A DNA stretch of 64,000 nt from Prorocentrum cordatum (Eukaryota; Sar; Dinophyceae; Prorocentrales; Prorocentraceae). A program made the translations under genes and the position numbers. The notes beneath the pieces were generated by a model, which was not told where the DNA came from, did no database searches, and worked only from the letters and a program-made list of their open reading frames with translations. This document shows positions 9,258 through 18,961 of the stretch, piece after piece. The stretch lies in NCBI GenBank assembly GCA_963575745.1, contig CAUYUJ010017903.1, positions 77,001 through 141,000 on the forward strand, given 5' to 3'. Every line of letters starts with the position of its first letter. The stretch's first letter is position 1.

Positions 9258-9643
9258 AGCAATAGCAGCCACAACAACATCACCACCATCAACACCAACA
9301 CCAACAGCAACAACACTAACAACAACACCAACACCAACGACAGCACCAACAGCATCCACAACGACGACAACACCACCGACAACAATCACATCAACAACAC
9401 CACCAACATCAACACCAACACCAACACCACCAACAACAACAACAACAACAACAATGACAACAACACCAACAACACCATCAACAACACCAGCAACGACAGC
9501 AACACCAGCAACAACAGCAACATCAACAGCAACAACAACATATACAAATACAACAACAACACCAACAACAACAATGACAACAACAACAACAACAATAACA
9601 ACAACAACAGCAACAGCAACACCAACAACAACAACAACAACAA

Positions 9644-9674
<31 letters not shown>

Positions 9675-9688
9675 CACAACAACAACAC

Positions 9689-9719
<31 letters not shown>

Positions 9720-9727
9720 AATAACAC
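9258..9727. repeat. ACA/ACC microsatellite
   Basis: About 155 triplets, mostly ACA with ACC and ATC variants, start 55 nt after the stop of the 623-aa ORF. Poly-Thr, poly-Asn and poly-Val frames are repeat artefacts. Confidence 0.9.
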
Positions 9728-9827
9728 CCTCCGCCTGCCCCCAGAGGCTCGGAACGTCTCCAGTCCACTTCGAACGTCCCGCTCGCTGGGGAACCAGGCG
9801 AAGGGGGGAAGCCTCGAACCTCCTCAG

Positions 9828-10215
9828 GTAGAGGAAGAAGAGGAGGAGGAGGAGGAGGAGGAGCAGGAGGAGGAGGAGGGGGACGGGGAGGAGGAGGAGA
9901 AGCGGGAGGAGGATGAGGACGAAAAAAAACATGAAGAGGATAAGGAGGCACAGCAGCACAAAGGGCAGTGCCACGTCGACTCGACGACGGCGGCCCCCCA
10001 GGAGCGCGGCCCGCCCGCCTCCCGTCGTCGTCGTCGTCTTCCTCCTCCTCCTCCTCCTCCTCCTCCTCCTCCTCCTCCTCCTCCGCCTGTTTGCCCATTT
10101 CCTCTTGCTCCTCCTCCTCTTCCCCCCTCCTCCGCCTCCTTTCCCTTCCGCTCTTCCTCCTGCTCCTCCCCTTCTCCTCCTCTCACCCTCCTCCTACCCC
10201 CCCTTCCTCCTCCCT
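9828..10215. repeat. GGA block then CCT block
   Basis: A GGA-rich purine block (to about 9950) is followed, after an 80-bp GC-rich spacer, by a CCT-rich pyrimidine block (about 10,030-10,215). The two are roughly reverse complements and could pair. Confidence 0.85.
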
Positions 10216-10220
10216 CCTCC

Positions 10221-10242
10221 GCCGTAGCAATTTTGGCTCAAG
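10221..10242 (+). other. DinoSL relict 5, near perfect
   Basis: All but one of the 22 positions fit DinoSL (one C to A in the centre; the first base G is allowed by the degenerate first position). It is followed by CTTTG, not a GT donor, so it derives from a mature trans-spliced mRNA rather than from an SL RNA gene. This is the best-preserved relict in the window. Confidence 0.9.
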
Positions 10243-10251
10243 CTTTGTTGG

Positions 10252-10395
10252 ATGGCGCGGCTGCGTGACCTCGACGGCGTCGGCCGTCGGGCACTCGGGA
10301 GTATCCGTGCTAGGTTTCCATGCTTCGTAACTTCCCCTGAAATGATTGCGGGGACGCGAGCTTTCCACGAAACCAGCGCCAACCGCGTCAATTAA
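10252..10395 (+). CDS. Short ORF after DinoSL relict, 47 aa
   Basis: The first ATG lies 9 nt after the relict and opens a 47-codon frame starting MARLRDLDG, ending in TAA. The product is Arg-rich with no recognised domain or membrane segment. It could be the 5' part of a retroposed gene whose frame has since been cut, or a genuine small protein. Position directly behind the leader is the only support. Confidence 0.4.
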   Translation: MARLRDLDGVGRRALGSIRARFPCFVTSPEMIAGTRAFHETSANRVN

Positions 10396-10844
10396 CCTAA
10401 CTATGTTAGAAAAAGGGGCGGGTGTCTTTTTTCAAGTGCTGAAACCATTGAAAAAGGTAACGTTTCCATAGATTCGGGCGCATGTGTCTTTCTAGTTTGC
10501 AGATGCGTCTGTTTCGTGGCGCGTGCGTCTGTTAATCCACGCGCGTGTCTCTATTCAGACGCTCTCGGTGGTCGGGGGGAGGGCCGGGAGGGCCAGGAAC
10601 GCCGGGCGGGCCGGGAACGCCGGGAGGGCCGGGGGGGCCGAGAGCCAGGATGGCTAGAGGTGGTTTGCGAAGAGCGTGTTCGCAAACGACACATCGTCTG
10701 CAAGGGAGACAGCAAAGGAGAAGTAGACAGAGAGGAGGCGCTAAAGAGGAGGAGGAATGAAAGGATGATCTTCTCTCCCTCTCATTCTTATTCTCTCTCC
10801 CTCCTGATTTCTCTCTCTCTCTCTCTCTTGTGCTCTCGTATCCC
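10396..10844. other. No gene seen; short GGGCCGGGA repeat
   Basis: A 70-bp GC-rich run of GGGCCGGGAAC/GCC units sits near 10,570-10,640, and a CT dinucleotide run near 10,780-10,830. Nothing else stands out. Confidence 0.6.
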
Positions 10845-11375
10845 TTTTCGTCGATTTAGTCCCTTTCAGTGGTTTTTCGGCGTTGACGTCCCTTTTCGCT
10901 ACATGAATCATTGTTCGTCGTTGTCGTTTTCGTTGTTTCTTATGCTTCTTCCTTTGTAGTGCCAATTTATCCCCTGTGATGGCATGTTCATTATTGTAGT
11001 TTGTTGCGCTTTTCGTCGGTTCGGTTCCTCTGAGTCCTCTTTCGTCGTTCGAATCCTTTTTTCGTCGTTCGAGTTCATGGTCGTTGTCCTCATCCATCCC
11101 TGTTTGTTTCCTCAGTTACCTTGTCTCCCGCTTTGGCGTGCGAGTCCATCATTTCAGTTTTGTCGTCGATTTTGTTTATTTTGGTCCCTTCTCATTGTGT
11201 GAGACCATTTTCGTAGTAGTTGCATGTTCCTGCAGTCCCTGTAATGTCCTATTCATCGGCGTAGCCTTTTCGAGTCACTTTTCTTCGGTTCTGTCCCTTT
11301 GAGTCCCTGTTCGTCGGTAACCTCGTTTTGCATTGTTTGAATCCCTTTTCGTTGTTATCGTCCCGGTCTCTTTCT
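10845..11375. repeat. Degenerate TTTTCGTCGTTCGAGTCC-type minisatellite
   Basis: Roughly 15 diverged units share TTTTCGTCGTT followed by GAGTCC/GAATCC, with unit lengths of about 20-35 bp. Copies at 11,040-11,080 are the clearest. Confidence 0.65.
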
Positions 11376-11417
11376 TCTGTCCTCTTTGGCCTTGTGTTAT
11401 TTGGCAGTGAATTGTGA

Positions 11418-11720
11418 TATCAGGTTCGTCCTTGTAGTTCGTTCTGGTGGAGGGGGTACTTTGCCTTCGAGACGGTCGAACTCTTGCGGGCGCTCTCCCC
11501 CTTCGCGGCCTTCGTCGGTGGGCTCGCCTCCTGGCTCGCCCACGCCGAGGTCGTCCTGGGCGTCCACTGCAGCGGGCCTCTTCACAGCACGCTTCCTGCA
11601 GCCTCCGGGGGCGCCCACCACCGCCTCGGCCACCCCAGCGCTGCCCCGGCTTTCCACGCCGGAGCCGGGCGAGGAGGCCTCGATCCGCGGCGCCGCTCGG
11701 CGGCGCGGGAGATGTCAAGC
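11418..11720 (+). other. Exon-like GC-rich patch
   Basis: One plus frame, opened by a TGA at 11,415, reads YFAFETVELLRALSPFAAFV and then GGLASWLAHAEVVLGV. Its codons are strongly G/C-ending and it includes a hydrophobic helix of about 20 residues that could span a membrane. There is no ATG and the splice borders are unclear, so a complete gene model is not possible. The frame runs on into the inverted-repeat element at 11,731. Confidence 0.3.
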
Positions 11721-11730
11721 AGTGGCGAAG

Positions 11731-11932
11731 CGTCCTGGCGTGCTTATAGCCCCACCAAAGAATGTTCTAAGGACCTTTCGTGGTTCCCACGAAATGTTCT
11801 TAGATCATTTCCGACCAGGACTGTCTTGTTTTTACACATCGGGCATCTGTTCTGAGAACATTGTTTTTGTTCTTAGCACGTTTTTTGAGTTCTAAGAACA
11901 TTTCGTGGTAGGACTATAGAAATGCCAGGACG
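11731..11932. mobile_element. MITE-like inverted-repeat element (CGTCCTGGC ends)
   Basis: Both ends carry CGTCCTGGC in inverted orientation, continuing into about 38 bp of imperfect complementarity with blocks TATAGYCCYACCA and AATGTTCT. Inside, ACGAAATGTTCTTAG and its exact complement CTAAGAACATTTCGT lie about 100 bp apart. Weaker similarity of the arms extends to about 11,714 and 11,950. There is no coding capacity and no clear target-site duplication. The left outer sequence CAGTGGCGARGCGTCCTGGC recurs at 42.78 kb. Confidence 0.7.
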
Positions 11933-11950
11933 GTCGGTCCCTGCTCAAAG

Positions 11951-12651
11951 ATGGGGCATCGAGGATCGCCTTCATGCCCGACCCCTCGGGCTCCGCCTTC
12001 CTCGGAGCTGGAAAGATGGCGATGTTCGGAGTCTGCCTTTCGCGCTGCCCCGCGAACGCGGCCGCGAGGGTCGCCATGCCCTGGGGCCGCTCTGTCTCCG
12101 TCACTCCCCCCTCTCCCCCCCTCTCGATCCCAGTTCCCTGTGACGGGGTCAGGCTCGAGGTGAGAGCTTAAGAAACGAACTATGGGGGCTCCGATCGGTT
12201 TCGAATGCCTGCCCTGTCTGTCTTCCGTCATACACGTGTTGTTTGTGCTATCTCTGTGTCTCTATAAATGGGTTGCTTTTCTTTTTTGTATGTATATAAG
12301 TTGCTGCGGTTACTGTCTCTCTCTCTCTTTTTGTTTTTCTCTCTCTCTCTCTCTGTCTCGCGTGGAGGGGGCCGCCAGCCGGAGCGCGGTGGTTGAGGGC
12401 GCGCCCGCGCCAGGCGAATAGTCTTCCTCTTCGCTGGCTCGTCGGCGGTCGCGCGTCGCAGCGCGGGCTTTTTATTCCTTCTCCCCCCCTCTGCTGTCGA
12501 GCCAGGCTCGCCCGCCAGAGTTTCTCCGAAGGCCTCTGTCTCGGCATCGCTCTCGGACGTGTGCGTTTTTTTCCTCGGCGAGGACCCTCGAGGAGCATTC
12601 TTGATCACTTGGCGAACAAAGCACGCACGAAACCGAACAGAAACACAGGGA
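11951..12651. other. No gene seen; GC-rich with CT run
   Basis: The stretch holds a CT dinucleotide run at about 12,320-12,358. Several open frames overlap on both strands because AT content is low. None has a convincing start or homology. Confidence 0.5.
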
Positions 12652-12830
12652 ATGGACGCCCGAGCGATGGCCAGCTGTCCAGCGGCCGCGCGCCCGTGCG
12701 CGCTCGCGCGGCTGCCAGCGGCGGACGCGGTCGCGGTTCGGCCCGACGGACATGCCACGGGAAACGCACTGCGGGACGGGAGTGAGGCCCCAGGCCAAGG
12801 CGGGCGCGCTCGCCATCTGGCGCCCTTACC
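12652..12830 (+). other. Exon-like GC-rich patch
   Basis: The frame from ATG MDARAMASCPAAARPCALAR onward has almost all codons ending in G or C and is Ala/Arg-rich, then runs into a CA microsatellite. This could be an exon or only GC-rich noncoding sequence. No domain is recognised. Confidence 0.25.
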
Positions 12831-12842
12831 ACGCCGCATCCC

Positions 12843-12915
12843 TCACCATATGCACACGCACGCACACACATACACAGATGTATGTATGTATGTATATATA
12901 TATATCTATACATAT
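12843..12915. repeat. CA then GTAT/TA microsatellite
   Basis: Short CA-rich tract followed by GTAT and TA repeats. The interval after it to 13,205 shows no gene. Confidence 0.8.
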
Positions 12916-13204
12916 GCATACACTTCTTTTTTTACTTGACAGCGCGGCAGAGGCAAGCCGCACGCGCGTCCGAGAGACGCCGGGGCGACACGCGCGCGCG
13001 CACTTTTCAGTTGGCGGCGCAGGGGGACCTCCGGCGCGGTCGGCAGGCGGAGGTGCCAACTGCGAGCGCTCTTAGTCGAACGCACCATGATGGAACAGCC
13101 CAGCCATGGCCATGTCGAAGGTGGTGTGGCAGAAAACGAGGGGCGTTGTAGTGCCAACGTGCAGCGGCCACAGAACACCGGAACATAAGGCCGACGTGGG
13201 TAAG

Positions 13205-13550
13205 TAGGGACGGCACACACTCACACATTCACATGCACACATTTACACGCGCACTTTTGTTGTATTTTTCAGCGGGGCACAGGCTGTCCGCAAGCGCGTC
13301 CGAGTGACAAGGGGGCGACACACACAGACAAACGCAAACACATACAAACACACAACACACACAAACACATGCAACCACGCAAAGACACAAACACACATAC
13401 ACACACAAAGACACATGCGCACGCACACACGCACACGCGAAAACACACACACACGCGAACACACACACACGCACACACACACGTACAAACACGCACACAC
13501 ACACACACACACGCGTACACTGACACACACACACACACGCACACACTTGT
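13205..13550. repeat. CA microsatellite, interrupted
   Basis: CACACA and ACGCAC/AAACAC variants form about 250 bp of potential Z-DNA. The plus strand is AC-rich throughout. Confidence 0.9.
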
Positions 13551-13684
13551 TTTGAGTCAGCGGCGCAGAGAGTCATGAGGCGCGAGATGCATAAGGAAGC
13601 GCCAATTGCGATCGTACTTTGTCGAAGGCGCAGCGTACAAACCGTGCACACTGTCAACTGCAGGAATGGGTTGTGTGAAAGAGG

Positions 13685-13845
13685 ATTCACACACACACAC
13701 ACGCACGCACACGTACACACACACGTACACACACAAACACAAGCGCAAACACATTAAAACACGGACACAAACACAAGCACAAACACAAACACAACCACAA
13801 CCACAACCACAAATACCACACACACACAACACACACACACAGAGA
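13685..13845. repeat. CA microsatellite, second block
   Basis: Same class as the preceding block, with ACAAAC and ACAACC hexamers toward the end. The 13,550-13,685 gap shows no gene. Confidence 0.9.
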
Positions 13846-13954
13846 AACTACGATTCTCATGCGACGAACCGGGAAATGGAGGGGGAGAAGAGAAGGCGGG
13901 GAAATACGAGCGCGTGCTGGGACTCCCGGGCTCTGTGCTGGCTTGCTTGTGCCC

Positions 13955-14147
13955 CCCCCCCCCGGGGCCCCTCGAGGCCGCAGGCGCCCTTTCGAGCGGC
14001 CGCCCAGGAGATCCGGCTGCACGCCGCCGCGATGGCCGCGGCGGCCGACGCGCGGAACAGCGGCACCCCGCTGTACGCCGACGGGGGCGAGGACGCCACG
14101 CCGTCCCGCCGGGAGGCGCCCGCGGGCCGGGCCGCCCGCCGAGGGGG
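13955..14147 (+). other. Exon-like GC-rich patch
   Basis: In one frame nearly every codon ends in G or C, reading AAAQEIRLHAAAMAAAADAR then NSGTPLYADGGEDATPSRRE. An AG (GAGGCCGCAG) precedes it as a possible acceptor, and it ends where an inverted-repeat element begins. The last 52 bp resemble 17,542-17,593, which keeps the reading GATPSREALAG. It may be an internal exon of an unknown gene truncated by the insertion. Confidence 0.35.
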
Positions 14148-14149
14148 GC

Positions 14150-14377
14150 TAAGTGCCTGTTTTTCTTTGGATTCGGGCAAGTTTACTTGCATGGACGGGG
14201 GGGGAGGGCTGAGTCTGAAGCAAGCCGAAAACAATTCGACGTGCGGAAATCACGCAAGTCGAAAGGCACTTGCACGCTCGTGTTCGATTGAAGAGGGGCG
14301 AGGGGGGAGAGGGGGGGGGGGGGGGCGAACGCCATGCAAGTAAGCTTGCCTGGATCTAAAGAAAAACAGGCTCTAAA
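14150..14377. mobile_element. MITE-like element with ~46-bp inverted ends
   Basis: The left arm (to about 14,194) and the right arm (from about 14,332) are reverse complements at roughly 40 of 46 positions, sharing GCCTGTTTTTCTTT, GGCAAG and TTACTTGCATGG. The interior is noncoding and includes a G run of about 17 bp. No target-site duplication is obvious. A single copy is seen here. Confidence 0.8.
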
Positions 14378-14566
14378 GCAGGGCCAGGATCGGGATAAAT
14401 CGCTCCAGAGCGTTCCGGAGCGCTCCCAGAGCGTTCCGGAGCGCTCTGGAGCGGCCGCGGCGCCCAATGCGTCCTCCAGGCCCGCCGATTCTCCGAGATT
14501 TCGAGTCATCCTGGTCCGATGTTGTCCCGATCTTCGCGTCGTTTCAAGGGCCCATCTCGACGTCAC

Positions 14567-14734
14567 GGTAGAGTGACCCCCTTCGCCGGAGTGGCCTTTG
14601 GGTGCGGGCGCACCAGGCCCCCCCCCGATCGCCGAGCGCGGTGCGAGATGCGCGGCCCGCGCCCTTGGTTTGACTCCCTCGCGCCCCCAAAAGCTGCGCA
14701 CCGAGGGTCACTCTTTGCCAGGGTCACCCTTACG
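14567..14734. mobile_element. MITE family AGAGTGACC, copy 1
   Basis: The inverted ends read GTAGAGTGACC..CGCCGGAGTG..GGGTGCG on the left and the complement CGCACC..GGTCACTC..GGTCACCCTTACG on the right. A homologous copy with the same arms lies at 52.24 kb. The centre shares CCCCCGATCGCCGA between copies. It is noncoding. Confidence 0.85.
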
Positions 14735-15018
14735 TCTAGCCGACCATCTTGTTGGAAGCGTGTTGGGAGACATCTTGAACCATCTTGGGCCAGCGCTGGA
14801 CACTGTGAATTCTGCTCTGTGGAGCATTCTCGGGGCCAGCCACCTGTGGCCATCTTGGACGCTGCCAGGGGTCCCTCCCCCCGATCCAGACCCTGGCGAT
14901 TGGGCGTATGGGGGAGGGTAAAACCTTATCAACCCTTCCCCAAAGGGACCCCCAGACATGCTCGCGTCGTGACAAACATGGGGACGGAAGGTATTGTTTT
15001 CGCGTGGGGCCTCTTAAG

Positions 15019-15117
15019 ACGAAGCCAGGACGAGGGAAACATCGTGTGAGGATGAATCGAGAAGCTTAACACGAAGCCAGGACGAGGGAAACATCTTCTG
15101 AGGACGAGTCGAGAATT
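15019..15117. repeat. 52-bp tandem duplication
   Basis: Two copies of ACGAAGCCAGGACGAGGGAA plus following sequence, ending TCGAGAA, lie 52 bp apart inside the 14.4-15.2 kb inverted-repeat element. They differ at a handful of positions. Confidence 0.85.
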
Positions 15118-15330
15118 TCTGAGGTCTTTCGGCTCGGGAAGACGTATCGAGCACCGCGGCCTTCTCAGAGCGTTCCGGAACACTCTGAGAGCGTGCCTGA
15201 ACGCTCTGGATATGGATTTATCCTTGTCCTGGCCCCGTCCTGCCTCTCGGGTCCCTCGCCCATACCCCGGACAGTCAAAGAACGTCTCAGGATGCTGAAG
15301 CCGGTCCGGGGGAACAGTTCGGGAGATTGA

Positions 15331-15470
15331 CGGCGCGCAAAGGGGGGTAAGGGGGAGAGGGGGAAGGCTTCCTAGTAGGAGGCTACTTCTTGGAAGGCGC
15401 GGGCCTTGTCAAGAGATGTGGGGCCCGCGCCTTCTAAGAAGCAGCCTCCTTCTCAAAAGACTTCCCCCCC
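15331..15470. mobile_element. Foldback element family CGGCGCGCA, copy 1
   Basis: The arms fold on GGGGGAAGGCTT..GCTACTTCTTGGAAGGCGCG and its complement around a short loop at about 15,405. The left end shows CGGCGCGCAAAGGGGGG. The right end is diverged or trimmed. Related copies lie at 39.47 and 62.65 kb. Confidence 0.75.
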
Positions 15471-17240
15471 CAGGCAGGAACAGCCACCAGGACCAGAGAA
15501 TTGACGTTTATTAGACGGCCTAGGGCGTTTACTAAACAGCCCTGTCCTGTTCGATTCCTTCCTTGGGCGCGTTTACGAGACGGCTGCGCTCGTTGGGGTG
15601 ATTTTTAGGGGGATGTATTTTCTGCTCTGTAGCCTAGAGGAGGAGAATCGGGGATCAGGAGCGGCGGACACCTTGAGATCCTGGCGCTGCACTTTGTGCA
15701 GTCGTCTTCTCCCAGTGTTTCGGGCCCCCCAGGTCCTCCCTCGCGGATCGCTGCGACTCGCAAATCGACGCTGGACGATGGGGTCCAGGGCTCCAGTGGT
15801 GACTTTTTGCGATGTTGTATTTTTTCGGCGTCACCCCAACATACTAATTCTAAGTGTGCGTCGCCCCCGCCGGGGGCGACGCGCGCACCGACAAGTCTTG
15901 TAGCATATGCGTCTTGGCGGGCGCTTTCTGGCCACGCCGCTCGGGAAACGACATGCTCCAAGATGGGCGCACTATATGTTCGGGTCGGACGCGCGCCTCC
16001 AAGGAGGACATATAGCATGAGCATGTCTCTGCGCGTCCCATTCGTCGGTGGGGGGGCGGGGGGGGGGCACATCATAGCCGAGGGCGCATCCGCATCCGCG
16101 CCCGTGCGGTCTGGGCTCCGGGGCCCGATCCCGCGGACGCGCGGTCGCGCGGATGCTTCCCGCGCGGGGCACCCGCGCAACAAAACACGCCCCGTCTCCG
16201 CGGGGTCACATCCCAGGAGCTCGGGTCGCGAGGCCGCTGAGAGCGGGGGACCTCGGCAGCCACTCGTGGGAGCCTCGAACGTTTTGGGAACTCCGTGGTT
16301 GGAATGCAGTGGCGTGCGCTGCGTCTGCTCGCGCCGATGAACTTGTGCCGATGTAGCGTCGGCTCGCGTCAACTTAGCTCGGAGCCAGAAGTATGTAACT
16401 TTCACTGGTTGTTTGCGTTTTCGATCGTAGGTGCTGAGTCGAATTATTACCCGGCGCGCTCTTCGTTTCGCTGCTTGCTGCCTCCTTGGAAGTGTAAGCT
16501 AGGCGAACGTGGCCATCGCAAGATGCTACCAGCCTCCTAGAGAGCGAGTCGCGCGCTGTAGATGTACTTTCGCTTATTGATGGAGGGCGACGTGATGCAC
16601 GACGATCGGCCCTTGGGTTGGTTCGAGCGGCCCCCGAACAGCAATCGAGGCCACATGTGCCTCAATAGTCGCGGCTTAATCCCGTTCAATCAGCGCGTAT
16701 TTCAAGGCTTCCCAGCAATGTCGACGGGAGCCATCACGCCCAAGCGAATCTGTGCACCGTTCTTCTCCGCGGGCCCTCACGCGCACCATGCCGCAGATCG
16801 GTGAGCGCGCTCAAGCGAGGGTGCGGCCCTGCGTCGATCGGCCCGCCGCCTCAGGGCGCGTGCAGCGTCCGCCCCTGCCAGGCCAGATCGGTGAAGTGAG
16901 AGGTCTCGTGGTTTCGGCGGGCCGAAACCGCAAAATGTACTATTTCACTGGTCGCGGGTCTAGGTTGCGTCTCTGTCTGGGGCGGACGCGAGTGGTTCCT
17001 TGCGGGCTTTTGCGGGGGTTTCGCTCTAGGGCGTATCGGGCCTCTCCTGGGGCCTGATGCGCTCTTCCCCGGGTTCCCCTGCTGGCTCTCCCGAAGCCCC
17101 TGTGGAGCTGTTGGGCCCACTTGCGTCAATGTGGAAGCTCCTGGAAGCTTCTCGGCAACGCGTTGGGGATCTCTGGGTTTCACCCAACGCCCACGGTCGT
17201 TTCTCGGCACATTCAGGCTGACGTGGAACCGCCCCGCAGT
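15471..17240. other. No confident gene; two perfect hairpins
   Basis: Long frames overlap on both strands because the GC is high. None has a domain. Two hairpins stand out. GCGTCGCCCCC with its complement lies around 15,860-15,885. GGTTTCGGC/GCCGAAACC lies around 16,910-16,930, with weaker flanking complementarity (GGTGAAGTGA and TTTCACTGG). An 80-codon ATG frame at 16,562 (start MYFRLLMEGDVMHDD) is possible but unsupported. Confidence 0.45.
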
Positions 17241-17640
17241 CCCTGGCCGCCCAGAGAGCCGGCATTGGAGCGTTGGCGGCGGGCCTTGGCGTCCACATGT
17301 CGTGCGACGCCGTGTTGGGCGCTCCTTCGAAAGGCAAGCTCGGTCGATTCGCGCATATGGCGTCGCGTCGCGCAGATGTCGGCCTCCTCGTGATCAACGA
17401 TCACATGGGCATGGGGGCCAACAAATCAAAATCTACAGGCCGACCAGCGAAGTATACGGATTCTTGGCCCGTGGCATCGATTGGGGTCGGTTCGCGTCGA
17501 TGGGCCTCGGTTGGGTCAGCGATGATTCGCGAAAGCGTGCAGGAGGGCGCCACGCCGTCCAGGGAGGCGCTTGCGGGCCGGATTGTCCGCCGATGCGACT
17601 CGGGGAGGTGGAGGGGGGAGAGGCCCTCGAGATCGGAACG
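17241..17640 (+). other. Possible coding remnant
   Basis: One plus frame stays open, reading VHMSCDAVLGAPSKGKLGRF and later EGATPSREALAGRIVRRCDS, before passing into the GGA repeat. The second segment resembles the exon-like patch ending at 14,147. No start codon or splice borders can be fixed and no family is recognised. Confidence 0.25.
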
Positions 17641-17659
17641 CTGCAACTTGGAACCAGGA

Positions 17660-17990
17660 ACCACGAGGAGGAGGAGGAGGAGGAGGAGGAGGAGGCGGAG
17701 GAAAAGCAGGAACGGGAGGAGGAGGAGGAGGAGGAGGAGGAGGAGGAGGAGGAGGAGGAGCAGCAGGAGGAGGAGGAGGAGAAAAGAGGAAGGGCAAGGG
17801 AGGGCGGGAGGAGGAAGGGACAGTGGGGGGGGAGGGGGGGGCAGGAAGGGGGCGAGCAGGGGCAGTGGCGAGGGGCGAGGGGGCGGAGGAGGAGGTGGGG
17901 GAGGGGGGGGTGGAGGAAAAGGGGGAGATGGAAAAGGAGGATGAGGAGGTCGAGGAGCGGGGGAGGCGGAGGAGAGTCCGTAGCATTTGG
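17660..17990. repeat. GGA/GGGA microsatellite
   Basis: Regular GGA triplets to about 17,790, then looser G/A-rich sequence with GGGG runs. Glu-rich, Gly-rich and Arg-rich frames are artefacts. The 18,000-18,290 stretch that follows holds no gene. Confidence 0.85.
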
Positions 17991-18291
17991 TGTGTTATGT
18001 GTGGGGGGGGGAGGATGGTGAGGAGAGGAGAGATGAAATGTGACCGGGTGGAGATGGGGGAAGGTCTTCGTCAATACGTAACGTTGGTATATACATACAT
18101 TGCATTTGCGTCTGATTTTTCTACCGTATAACATCACGCCCAGACGCCCCCACACAGATTTGCAGACTCCCCCCACACGCCAACACCTTCCTTCCAGAGC
18201 CCTGAAGACGTTGCCAGACAACCCCCCACATGGTCTAGGATTAGGAGAGGTCCTGCCCTGGACGGGCCCCAAACCGCCCAAGCCTGGAGCC

Positions 18292-18600
18292 TGGAGACAG
18301 GGGTCAATGCAAAAGGATGTCAGCCAGAGCGCCGGCTCTTCCAGGATCCTGCAAAGCCAGAGTTGCACTGCCTATGGTGGGTTCAAGCAGCGTTGGCGCG
18401 CTGGCGACGCCGGCGAAGGCTTTCAAGTCGGTCTTCAAGAGACGGGGGTCAATTCAAACGGGACCAGTCAGACCGCCGGATTTGGCAGGATCCTTCAGAG
18501 CCCTGGGTGCACTGCCGCGGGCTATAGCCCCAGCCCCAGCCGGCTATGGCGCAGGATCCTGCAGGATCTCGCAGGATCCTGCAGCGCCCGACTGACCCAG
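18292..18600. repeat. Two ~150-bp units with GCAGGATCCTGCA palindromes
   Basis: Two diverged tandem units share GGGGTCAAT, a GCAGGATCC core and TGCACTGCC. The end of the array has CAGGATCCTGCAGG repeated around 18,550-18,590, giving nested palindromes. No coding frame is credible. Confidence 0.6.
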
Positions 18601-18961
18601 GCTTGCATTGCTCATGGGTCGCCATGCGGGCCTCCGAAACGCTCGGGAGCCGCGCCGGATTGCCTCAATAGACGGCTCCCAAAGAGTCGAGGACGCCTCG
18701 AGCAGCGACCCAGAGGACCCCCAAGAGGGCGCCACGAGGCATAAGCCATTGAGGTGGCTGGTGGTTCTTATGATTCTTTAGGCTTACGCCACACCGCCGA
18801 CCCCTTGTTTTTTGTTGGAGGCAATCTTGGACGTCTTGGGGGCGTCATGGCCCGACTTTATCCCCCGCGTTCCTATCGTCGTCGTCTTTGCTCCTCCTCC
18901 CAGTAGTCGGCCCATCCCGCCACCGTGCCTGAGTTGTGGTTCAGAGGCCCTTCAGATTTAG

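Larger units (their letters stand above)
14380..15236. mobile_element. ~0.86-kb element bounded by ~75-bp inverted repeats
   Basis: The first 75 bp (GGGCCAGGAT..GGATAAAT.. then repeated CAGAGCGTTCCGGAGCGCTC) and the last 75 bp are reverse complements at about 80 percent. Each arm itself contains small palindromes of GAGCGTTCCGGAACGCTC type. It carries a second inverted-repeat element inside and abuts the one on its left. No transposase frame is seen, so it would be non-autonomous. Confidence 0.6.

Noticed and set aside
12228-12839. Minus-strand 203-codon Arg-rich frame and several overlapping frames at 11.4-12.9 kb
   Set aside because: GC-rich sequence leaves most frames open. Only the frames with G/C-ending codons were kept as exon candidates.
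15605-16405. Minus-strand 266-codon frame and the overlapping plus 214-codon frame
   Set aside because: Both are open because of high GC, are Arg/Pro-rich, and neither shows a recognisable motif.
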